Assembly (NCBI GenBank): GCA_023336765.1 | Contig: JAMBLL010000245.1 | Coordinates: 1-10,549, forward strand | Length of the DNA stretch: 10,549 nt | Source of the DNA: Actinomycetes bacterium | GTDB taxonomy: Bacteria; Actinomycetota; Acidimicrobiia; Spongiisociales; UBA5794 | Direction: 5' to 3' | Shown: piece after piece, positions 1 through 5,848 of the stretch | Position numbering within the stretch: the stretch's first letter is position 1 | Layout of the letters: each line of letters opens with the position of its first letter | Notes under the pieces: model-generated | What the model was told of the DNA's origin: nothing | The model's database searches: none | Seen by the model: only the letters and a program-made list of their open reading frames with translations | Program-made: the position numbers and the translations under genes

Positions 1-49
1 CAGCCATCAGCTGTCAGCCATCAGCTGTCAGCCATCAGCCATCAGCTTC
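1..49. repeat. Heptamer repeat array, left arm (CAGCCAT-type)
   Basis: Seven consecutive 7-bp units, all beginning CAGC, run from the window edge. They are CAGCCAT and CAGCTGT variants, ending in CAGCTTC. The 16-mer GCTGTCAGCCATCAGC occurs twice (10-25 and 24-39). Its exact reverse complement is at 116-131, so this arm faces the arm at 105-188; extending by one base gives a 17-bp perfect inverted repeat (24-40 with 115-131). The core between the arms (50-104) is unique apart from an 11-bp purine-rich direct repeat at 51-61 and 62-72. The array may continue beyond the window start. Short tandem heptanucleotide repeats (STRR) are known from cyanobacteria; kinship with those is not implied. Confidence 0.9.
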
Positions 50-104
50 CGAGAAGAAGACGAGAAGAAGAATGGATAAGGACACAGACGTGGCACCTCT
101 CTGC

Positions 105-188
105 TCTTGCTGAAGGCTGATGGCTGACAGCTTTCCGTATGACATCTGTTCTTGCTGAAGGCTGATGGCTGATAGCTGACGGCTTTCT
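105..188. repeat. Heptamer repeat array, right arm (GCTGATG-type, inverted to the left arm)
   Basis: Two blocks of 7-bp units that start GCTGA. Block one is GCTGAAG, GCTGATG, GCTGACA then GCTTTCC (109-136). Block two is GCTGAAG, GCTGATG, GCTGATA, GCTGACG then GCTTTCT (154-188). A 23-bp stretch is repeated exactly at 105-127 and 150-172, 45 bp apart; block two differs mainly by one more heptamer, which suggests slippage. The units are reverse complements of the CAGCCAT units at 1-49. The arm ends 47 bp before the phoH start. No convincing promoter is seen in 189-235, so phoH transcription may start within or upstream of the element. Confidence 0.9.
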
Positions 189-235
189 TCCCTCATTCCT
201 TGCAATTCTCTTGAGTCTCTAGCAAGGTATCGGGT

Positions 236-1573
236 GTGTCTCGTCCCAATGCCATGATCGGTTCGACCCAGAGAACGTACGTGCTCGATACCTGTGTACT
301 CCTTGCTGATCCCAAAGCCATGGTGCGATTCGATGAGCACATGGTCGTTCTTCCCCTTGTTGTGATCGAGGAACTCGATAGACAGAAGACCCGCATGGAT
401 GAAATCGGTGCGAACGCTCGTGCCGCTATCAGATTGCTTGAGGAGATGGGGGCATCGGTCGATGGAGGGCTCGCGTTGGGTCATTCCTTGCCTGGCGGGG
501 GCTCAGTGCGAATCGAGATCAACGGTGTTACCTCTACCAGGCTCCCGGAAGTCCTTGACCCCACGACCGCCGATCATCGAATCCTCGCAACCTGTTTGAA
601 CCTACGAGACGACGGCTACGACGCCGTGCTCGTCACAAGGGATGCCGCGCTGCGAATCAAAGGGGCCCAGCTACAGGTGCCTGTCGAGGACTACCGCGGG
701 GATGCTGTCATCGTGGATGAGAGCTACAGCGGTGTGGCGACGGTTGAAGTCGATGTCGACGTGATCGAGGAGATCTACGATTCCGGAAAGGTGGTGGTTC
801 CAGAAATCGAGGGAATCATCAACCAGTACCTCGTACTCAAGGGGCCGGGATCTGCGTCTGCCCTTGCTCGTGTCGCTGAGGACCGGACAGATCCAGTAGC
901 GATCCGCGTCCCAGGATCACGTCATCTATTCGGCGTCGAAACCAAGAACACACGCCAGGCTTTTGCGGCCGATCTTCTCCTTGACCCCGACGTATCTGCG
1001 GTGTCGCTCATGGGCATGGCAGGGACAGGCAAGACGTTCCTCTCCCTTGCAGCGGCTCTCGAGCAGGTCGTGGAAATGGACCGCTACCGCCGGATCTCGG
1101 TATACCGACCACTTATCGCTGTTGGTCGACAGGAGGTTGGCTTTCTTCCTGGCGACCTCACAGACAAGCTGGAACCGTGGATGGCTGCGGTGCATGACAA
1201 TCTGTACACGCTCTTTGGTGGAGAGAGCGGCAACCCACGCGACGCTATTGACGAACTCTTCGACAGGGATGTTCTCGAGCTCGCAGCGATCACCTATCTC
1301 AGGGGTCGGTCCATCACGGGAGAGCTTGTCATCGTTGATGAGGCGCAGAACCTCGAACTCTCGACGCTCAAGGTCATACTGACCAGGATGGGAGAGAACT
1401 CGAAGGTGGTGTTCTGCGGTGACCTGACCCAGGTTGACAATCCCTACATCTCACCATTCGGAGGCCTTGCGGCTCTGATCGAGAAGTTCAAGGGCAACCC
1501 GATGTTCGGACACATCACGATGGAGAGAACGGTGAGAAGTCCCCTGGCAGAGCTGGCGACACAGTTGCTGTGA
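236..1573 (+). CDS. phoH: PIN-PhoH (PhoH2-type) ATPase/ribonuclease family protein
   Basis: Predicted cytoplasmic protein of 445 aa with an N-terminal PIN nuclease domain fused to a C-terminal PhoH P-loop ATPase. The PIN part (about residues 13-155) shows the expected acidic residues: D18 in VLDT, E45/E46 in IEELD, D113 in ADHRIL and D136 in VTRD. The PhoH part (about 235-445) has Walker A GMAGTGKT (260-267), the family motif GRQEVGFLPGDL (297-308), Walker B VIVDEAQN (365-372) and a complete C-terminus. Characterised PhoH2 proteins, for example mycobacterial ones, couple an RNA helicase-like ATPase to RNA cleavage; activity here is inferred. GTG at 236 is preferred because AAGG lies 8 nt upstream (224-227). 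ATG at 254 has no ribosome binding site but would also keep the whole PIN domain. The gene stands alone between two heptamer elements and is convergent with hflX. No small antitoxin-like ORF precedes it. Confidence 0.93.
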   Translation: MSRPNAMIGSTQRTYVLDTCVLLADPKAMVRFDEHMVVLPLVVIEELDRQKTRMDEIGANARAAIRLLEEMGASVDGGLALGHSLPGGGSVRIEINGVTSTRLPEVLDPTTADHRILATCLNLRDDGYDAVLVTRDAALRIKGAQLQVPVEDYRGDAVIVDESYSGVATVEVDVDVIEEIYDSGKVVVPEIEGIINQYLVLKGPGSASALARVAEDRTDPVAIRVPGSRHLFGVETKNTRQAFAADLLLDPDVSAVSLMGMAGTGKTFLSLAAALEQVVEMDRYRRISVYRPLIAVGRQEVGFLPGDLTDKLEPWMAAVHDNLYTLFGGESGNPRDAIDELFDRDVLELAAITYLRGRSITGELVIVDEAQNLELSTLKVILTRMGENSKVVFCGDLTQVDNPYISPFGGLAALIEKFKGNPMFGHITMERTVRSPLAELATQLL

Positions 1574-1578
1574 GCACT

Positions 1579-1609
1579 CGTAAGTCGTAAATCGTACGAT
1601 CGTAAATCG
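1579..1609. repeat. Heptamer repeat array, left arm (TCGTAAA-type)
   Basis: Short array of TCGTAAG/TCGTAAA units with an interruption at TACGAT. Positions 1579-1594 (CGTAAGTCGTAAATCG) are the exact reverse complement of 1721-1736. A further CGTAAATCG at 1601-1609 can pair with any unit of the right arm, for example 1679-1687. It begins 5 bp after the phoH stop codon. Confidence 0.9.
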
Positions 1610-1678
1610 AGTTGTGACTTCCGTTGTATGGAACCAGCGAACTGGAGTGCCAAAGCTGCGCGTGTCGGAAGCTTCTGT

Positions 1679-1736
1679 CGATTTACGATTTACGATTTAC
1701 GATTTACGATTTACGATTTACGATTTACGACTTACG
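1679..1736. repeat. Heptamer tandem array, right arm (CGATTTA x7 plus one variant)
   Basis: Seven perfect CGATTTA units start at 1679, 1686, 1693, 1700, 1707, 1714 and 1721. A variant CGACTTA follows at 1728-1734, then CG. On the minus strand the units read TAAATCG and so carry TAA. Because 7 is not a multiple of 3, successive copies put that TAA in each frame within 21 nt. The array overlaps the 3' end of hflX (minus strand): the last five sense codons and the stop (1718-1735) are made of it. Confidence 0.95.
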
Positions 1737-3058
1737 TCCTCCTCGGCCACATACGGCCTGAACCTTGCCGCTTCTTCGTGCGGGATCATCACCGTTACGC
1801 GTGACCCTGTTTCGTGGTGTTCGAGGTTCCTGACATCACCAGACGCGTGGACGTCTGCAAGTACGTCGCCCTTGTTGTAGGGGATCTCGAGCGCGAGTTC
1901 GACGGTCCTGGCATCCAGCCCAGCCACGACGGCGTTGAGGAGTTCGTCGATCCCCTCACCTGTTGCCGCCGAGACGAACACAGCCTCAGGGTGCAGGGCG
2001 CGCAGGCGACGAACCGTGAGTTCGCCGGCGGCATCGATCTTGTTGAAGACCATCAGTTCATCGACGGTGTCCGCTCCGATTTCAGAGAGCACGACTCTCA
2101 CCGACCTGAGTTGGTGGTCGGGGTCGGGATCGCTGGCGTCAACGAGGTGGATCAATAGATCAGCGTCGGCGATTTCCTCAAGTGTGGACATGAACGCTTC
2201 CACCAGTCCGTGAGGGAGGTCCCTGACGAACCCGACCGTGTCTGAGACCAGAGCCTCATGGCCGTGGGGAAGATCGAGCTGGCGGACCGTTGAGTCAAGC
2301 GTCGCGAACAGTTGGTCCTCCACCAGAACACCGGCATCAGTGAGCCGGTTGAACAGTGTTGACTTCCCTGCATTCGTGTATCCGACAATGGCGAGTACGG
2401 ATTCCCCAGAGCTCCGTCTCTGCTTGGAACGTGTCGTGCGGGATCTGTGCGCGTCCTTCAGTTCACTTTCGATCTTGCGTATACGATCAAGGATGCGTCG
2501 GCGGTCCGTCTCGAGCTTGGTCTCCCCTGGGCCGCGTGTCCCGATACCAGCGCCGAGACGGCTCAACTCGATGCCGCGCCCACGCAGGCGGGGGAGTCGA
2601 TATCTCAGCTGTGCGAGTTCGACCTGAAGCATGCCCTCTTTCGTGTGGGCGTGTTGTGCGAAGATGTCGAGGATCAGAGCCACCCGGTCGACAACGTCGC
2701 ATTGGAACGCCTCTTGGAGGTTGCGCTGCTGTGCGGGTGTGAGGTCGTTGTCGAACACGACAACGTCGATGTCCTCGGCGTGTGATATTGCGACGAGTTC
2801 GGCCAGCTTGCCCTTGCCGATATAGGTCGCGGCGACGGGACGCTCCCTTTTCACCAGTGCGAGTTCAACAGGATCTGAGCCTGCAGTGTCAGTGAGAAGT
2901 GCAAGCTCTTCGAGGCTCGCTTCGCCCCGGGCTCTGTCGTCTCGTGAGCGAACGAGTCCGATCAGCATCGCTCTCTGTCTGGTGACATCGAGGTCGGTTA
3001 CCGACGCTGTGAGCCGTTGTCGTTGGCGGCCGGTCCGAGCTTGTGTGGGTTCCGTCAT
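1718..3058 (-). CDS. hflX: GTPase HflX (ribosome-associated, splitting/rescue factor)
   Basis: A 446-aa GTPase of the HflX family (E. coli HflX is 426 aa). These proteins bind the 50S subunit and can split stalled or hibernating 70S ribosomes during stress. Seen in order: the N-terminal HflX domain (about 30-165), the hallmark Gly-rich stretch around SRLGAGIGTRGPGETKLE (166-183), a basic linker (about 195-218), then the G domain with G1 GYTNAGKS (226-233), switch I FATLDSTVR (251-259), G3 DTVGF (273-277), G4 NKID (339-342) and G5 SAATG (363-367). The ATG at 3058 is chosen because upstream Mets in the same frame would overlap the divergent lipoprotein gene by over 200 bp and add a non-HflX low-complexity leader. 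No strong Shine-Dalgarno is seen. The C-terminal residues VSRKS and the stop are encoded by the heptamer array at 1679-1736. Confidence 0.95.
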   Translation of the reverse strand: MTEPTQARTGRQRQRLTASVTDLDVTRQRAMLIGLVRSRDDRARGEASLEELALLTDTAGSDPVELALVKRERPVAATYIGKGKLAELVAISHAEDIDVVVFDNDLTPAQQRNLQEAFQCDVVDRVALILDIFAQHAHTKEGMLQVELAQLRYRLPRLRGRGIELSRLGAGIGTRGPGETKLETDRRRILDRIRKIESELKDAHRSRTTRSKQRRSSGESVLAIVGYTNAGKSTLFNRLTDAGVLVEDQLFATLDSTVRQLDLPHGHEALVSDTVGFVRDLPHGLVEAFMSTLEEIADADLLIHLVDASDPDPDHQLRSVRVVLSEIGADTVDELMVFNKIDAAGELTVRRLRALHPEAVFVSAATGEGIDELLNAVVAGLDARTVELALEIPYNKGDVLADVHASGDVRNLEHHETGSRVTVMIPHEEAARFRPYVAEEDVSRKS

Positions 3059-3090
3059 CAGCGATAACGGTACCCAATCTGGGCGTATGT

Positions 3091-3128
3091 GTTGCCGTTG
3101 AGATATTTGAGGTCTACGCTGCGGCAAC
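3091..3128 (+). promoter_or_regulatory. Putative promoter with inverted-repeat operator upstream of the transporter operon
   Basis: In the 118-bp divergent intergenic region, TTGCCG (3092-3097) and TACGCT (3115-3120) are 17 bp apart. They resemble an actinobacterial -35/-10 pair (TANNNT-type -10) reading toward the binding-protein gene. The same segment holds a perfect 7-bp inverted repeat: GTTGCCG (3091-3097) and CGGCAAC (3122-3128), centres 31 bp apart, about three helical turns. The left half overlaps the -35 element and the right half the expected start region, as would suit a dimeric regulator. No regulator gene is in the window. The promoter match is weak. I could not place a good hflX promoter on the other strand. 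Confidence 0.35.
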
Positions 3129-3165
3129 GCACGGAGGCTATCTTCGCGCGGCTTTATGCAAATAC

Positions 3166-3170
3166 GGAGG
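3166..3170 (+). promoter_or_regulatory. Ribosome binding site that fixes the binding-protein start
   Basis: GGAGG lies 6 nt before the ATG at 3177. It supports that ATG over the in-frame ATG at 3156, which lies upstream of the GGAGG and would add seven residues before the signal peptide. Confidence 0.85.
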
Positions 3171-3176
3171 AAATCA

Positions 3177-4529
3177 ATGAACAAAAGACTACGGAGCATC
3201 GTCTTGATGACGATGGCGTTGATGCTGGTTGTAGCAGCATGTTCGTCATCGGATTCAGAAGAGACGGCTACAACGGTTGCGGCTGCAACTGAGACAACGG
3301 TTGCGGCTGCAACTGAGACGACCGAGGCAATGAGCGATGTTGCTCCGGAGCCTGGACCGCTTGGCGCTGTGACAGTTGCGCCTGGTGAGGACATCCAGAT
3401 CAGGAGCCTCCAGGCGATCAGTGGTGATGTGGCATTCCTTGGTGTTCCGAACCTTCGTGGTACGGAGCTTGCTGTTGTGGATTACGGACAGATCAAGGGT
3501 CATAACGTTTCCATAGGTACTCCGCTTGATGACCTTTGCTCATCTGAAGGTGGACAGGCTGCTGGCCAGGTGATCGCTTCTGACGAGCAGGTGATCGGTA
3601 CGATCGGTACGTCATGTTCGGGTGCTGCTACGGCGGCGTCTCCTTTGATCTCGGAGACGGGTGGTGTGTTGATCTCACCATCGAATACGTCTCCTGCTTT
3701 GACGTCTGACCTTGAGGGCACTGCTGGTGAGAACTACAGCCCCGGGTATTACCGCACGGCACATAATGACCTGTTCCAGGGCGCTGCTGTTGGCGACTTT
3801 GTGTTCAACGAGCTTGGGCTGACGAAGGTTGCGGCGATCCATGATGGTGATCCGTACACGAATGGTCTTGCGACTGCGTTCAAGAACGCTTTCGAGGCGC
3901 TTGGTGGCGAGGTTGTGGCGTTCACTGCTGTGAACAAGGGTGATACCGATATGACGGGTGTGCTCACGGAGGTTGCTGCGGCGGCTCCTGAGGCGTTGTA
4001 CTACCCGATCTTCATGCCTGAGGGCGGTTTCATCGCTCAGCAGGCTGGAGGGATCGCAGGTCTCGAGGACACGGTGATGATCGCGGCGGATGGTCTGTTG
4101 ACGGACAACTTCATGGAGTTGCCTGAGTCTGCTGGTACCTACTTCTCTGGTCCGAACCTTGACTACGGCACGAATGCATCCGAGATCGGCACAACGGCTG
4201 ACGACTTCCTTGCGGCGTATGAGGCCGAGTACGGTGAGTCTCCTTCAGCGGCGTTCTGGGCGCACAGCTACGACGCAACGGTGTTGTTGTTGTCTGCCAT
4301 CGATGCGGTCGCTGTTGAGCTTGATGATGGTTCCTTGTTCATCGATCGTCAGGCGTTGCGCGACAATCTGACGTCGACGTCGAACTTCGGTGGCATCATC
4401 GGGACCCTGTCGTGTGACGAGTTCGGTGATTGTGGTGCACAGCGCATCTCGGTTGTGTTCCATGAGGATCCGTCTGACGTTCAGACAGGCAAGGAGAACA
4501 TCGTGTTCGAGTTCTCACCAATCGGCTGA
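3177..4529 (+). CDS. livK: ABC transporter substrate-binding lipoprotein, branched-chain amino acid (HAAT) family
   Basis: A 450-aa extracytoplasmic binding protein of the LivJ/LivK (Peripla_BP_6) type, anchored to the outer face of the membrane. The start MNKRLRS follows a strong GGAGG. The lipoprotein signal peptide has a basic N-region, a hydrophobic core (8-19) and lipobox VAAC with lipidated C22. A flexible Thr/Ala/Glu-rich linker (about 23-60) contains a perfect 24-bp tandem duplication. The binding fold spans about 65-450, with the family-like opening ISGDVAFLGVPNLRG (81-95) and GDTDMTGVLTEV (255-266). C121 and C147 sit where LivJ-type proteins carry a disulfide; C413 and C419 may form a second. 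Codon use is richer in GGT, GCT, TTG and TCT than in the neighbours. It is first gene of the cluster and has its own terminator. Family assignment is firm; substrate is unknown and could be branched-chain or other amino acids, amides or urea. The symbol is a family label. Confidence 0.9.
   Translation: MNKRLRSIVLMTMALMLVVAACSSSDSEETATTVAAATETTVAAATETTEAMSDVAPEPGPLGAVTVAPGEDIQIRSLQAISGDVAFLGVPNLRGTELAVVDYGQIKGHNVSIGTPLDDLCSSEGGQAAGQVIASDEQVIGTIGTSCSGAATAASPLISETGGVLISPSNTSPALTSDLEGTAGENYSPGYYRTAHNDLFQGAAVGDFVFNELGLTKVAAIHDGDPYTNGLATAFKNAFEALGGEVVAFTAVNKGDTDMTGVLTEVAAAAPEALYYPIFMPEGGFIAQQAGGIAGLEDTVMIAADGLLTDNFMELPESAGTYFSGPNLDYGTNASEIGTTADDFLAAYEAEYGESPSAAFWAHSYDATVLLLSAIDAVAVELDDGSLFIDRQALRDNLTSTSNFGGIIGTLSCDEFGDCGAQRISVVFHEDPSDVQTGKENIVFEFSPIG
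3270..3317 (+). repeat. 24-bp in-frame tandem duplication in the lipoprotein linker
   Basis: Two identical 24-bp copies (3270-3293 and 3294-3317) encode eight residues each, built on TTVAAATE, just after the lipobox. The duplication lengthens the linker without disturbing the frame and is a likely length-variable site. Confidence 0.9.
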
Positions 4530-4549
4530 TCTCGAACAACTGAACAAAA

Positions 4550-4588
4550 CAGAAAGCCGGCGCCGTATAGGTGCCGGCTTTCTGCTTT
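4550..4588 (+). terminator. Intrinsic terminator/attenuator after the binding-protein gene
   Basis: A 15-bp stem (4550-4564 with 4570-4584) has one G-U pair and a 5-nt loop GTATA. The stem is GC-rich (GCCGGC core), with a run of A on the left and T on the right and a short trailing CTTT. It starts 20 nt after the lipoprotein stop and ends 16 nt before the livH ATG. It probably stops most transcripts and lets some through, so that binding protein exceeds permease, as is common for binding-protein-dependent transporters. Confidence 0.85.
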
Positions 4589-4600
4589 ACTCCCACCCAG

Positions 4601-5848
4601 ATGACTACCACTGCGACGACCCCGACGCGCACTTTCAAGTTCTCCTGGACTGACTCCTTCTTGTGGGCGATCCGCGTCATGGCGATATTCGTGATCGTGT
4701 GGGGGTTCATAGGTGCCATAGCGCTTGGGCTCGAGGGCAACGGTCTCAGCGCGGAGGCCTGGAAGCAACTGATCGTCTCCGGTGTTGCCCAGGGTTCGAT
4801 GTATGGCCTTCTCGCTCTCGGCTACTCGATGGTGTACGGCGTTCTCGGGTTCATCAACTTCGCGCACGGTGAAGTGTTCATGGTTGGCGCGATGGTCGGG
4901 TTCTTCGCCGCGGATGCCCTCTTCGAAGCAGGATTGTGGGAGGCGAACTTCATCCTGTCGATCTTCATCGTGCTCCTCGTCGCGATGTTCACGTCGACCT
5001 TCACCGCGGTGCTCATCGAGAAGATCGCCTACCAACCTCTGCGCAACGCGCCGCGGCTCATACCCCTCATCACATCTATCGGCATCTCCTTCTTCATCCA
5101 GAATGCGGTGCAGTTGCTCGTAGGACCGGCCGTCAAGACATACCCTGCACCCCCCTCGTGGCTGAGCGACCCTGTCAACATCCTTGGATTCCAGATTCCG
5201 GGGACGATCCTGCTCGTGGTCTTCCTTGCGGCCGTTTCGATGGTCGGGCTTTGGCTCTTCGTCGAGCGTTCAGCAACGGGGCGGGCGATGCGCGCGGTCG
5301 CCGAGGACAAGGAGATCGCGGCTTTGATGGGGATCAACGTTGACAGGGTGATCGTGATGACGTTCGCGGTTGGTGGGGCGATGGCTGGTGTTGCTGCGTT
5401 GCTTTGGGCATTGATGTTTCGTAGCGTCTCGTTCATCACGGGGTTCCTTCCTGGCATCAAGGCGTTCACTGCGGCCGTATTGGGTGGTATTGGGAATATC
5501 GTTGGTGCAATGGTCGGCGGTCTTCTCCTTGGTTTGTTCGAATCCCTCGGCCCGAACGTCATCCTCAGAGGATTGTCGTGGCAGATCCCGCTTGCTCTCG
5601 GAATCGTCCTGCTTGCCGCCGGGGTCGCCACCGTCGTCGGCGGCAGAGCAATGAAACGCAACGGGGTTGTTGTTCTGGGTGCTGCAGCGATCCTCATGGG
5701 GTTGACCGGGGTTGCTGGCTTCACGATCGTCATACCGGGGCTCAGCCAACTCAAAGATGTTGTTGCATTCACCGCACTCGTACTGGTGTTGATCTTCAGA
5801 CCTGCCGGCCTGTTCGGTGAGCAACTTGGGAGGGAGGACCGCGCCTGA
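4601..5848 (+). CDS. livH: Branched-chain amino acid-type ABC transporter permease LivH
   Basis: Membrane permease of 415 aa, one half of the channel that pairs with LivM. The family core runs from about residue 55: YGLLALGYSMVYGVLGF (68-84), INFAHGE (85-91), the cytoplasmic coupling loop GRAMRAVAEDKEIAALMGI (227-245), the glycine-rich GIKAFTAAVLGGIGNIVGA (285-303) and the terminal FRPAGLFGE (399-407). There are about ten membrane segments. It exceeds the usual length of about 290-310 in two places: an N-terminal extension with its own hydrophobic segment (about 24-44), and about 60 residues inserted between ESLGPN (314-319) and LKDVVAF (384-390), with two hydrophobic stretches (327-347, 356-380). 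ATG at 4601 has no Shine-Dalgarno and lies 16 nt after the terminator. GTG at 4571 is inside the terminator stem and is unlikely. The stop overlaps the livM start by 1 bp (TGATG). Confidence 0.92.
   Translation: MTTTATTPTRTFKFSWTDSFLWAIRVMAIFVIVWGFIGAIALGLEGNGLSAEAWKQLIVSGVAQGSMYGLLALGYSMVYGVLGFINFAHGEVFMVGAMVGFFAADALFEAGLWEANFILSIFIVLLVAMFTSTFTAVLIEKIAYQPLRNAPRLIPLITSIGISFFIQNAVQLLVGPAVKTYPAPPSWLSDPVNILGFQIPGTILLVVFLAAVSMVGLWLFVERSATGRAMRAVAEDKEIAALMGINVDRVIVMTFAVGGAMAGVAALLWALMFRSVSFITGFLPGIKAFTAAVLGGIGNIVGAMVGGLLLGLFESLGPNVILRGLSWQIPLALGIVLLAAGVATVVGGRAMKRNGVVVLGAAAILMGLTGVAGFTIVIPGLSQLKDVVAFTALVLVLIFRPAGLFGEQLGREDRA

Larger units (their letters stand above)
1579..1736. terminator. Candidate bidirectional terminator between convergent phoH and hflX
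   Basis: The two heptamer arms form a long imperfect hairpin at the meeting point of convergent genes. Outer stem: 1579-1594 with 1721-1736, 16 bp perfect. Inner stem: CTTCCG (1618-1623) with CGGAAG (1666-1671). Apical mini-hairpin: CCAG-CGAA-CTGG (1634-1645). There is no classical U-run, so the termination role is inferred from position and symmetry only. No other terminator is visible for either gene. Confidence 0.4.

Noticed and set aside
1..188. CRISPR-like array
   Set aside because: The units are 7 bp, directly abutting, with no spacers of uniform length and no cas genes; it is a short tandem repeat in inverted arms.
35..484. 149-aa minus-strand ORF over the repeat and the phoH start
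   Set aside because: Its C-terminal part is translated heptamer repeat and the rest is antisense to the conserved PIN domain; no family resemblance.
1614..1880. 88-aa plus-strand ORF with a repeating DLRFTIY peptide
   Set aside because: The plus strand of the CGATTTA array has no stop codon, which leaves an open frame by chance; it continues antisense into hflX.
3059..3176. Riboswitch or small RNA in the divergent intergenic region
   Set aside because: Only a 7-bp inverted repeat is visible; no known aptamer pattern or terminator/antiterminator pair precedes the lipoprotein gene.
3059..3394. Longer hflX start at 3394 adding 112 residues
   Set aside because: The addition is Ala/Val/Ser low-complexity sequence antisense to the lipoprotein signal and linker, and lies outside the HflX family alignment.
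4571..4600. GTG start of livH at 4571
   Set aside because: It lies within the right side of the terminator stem and has no ribosome binding site; the ATG at 4601 is more likely.
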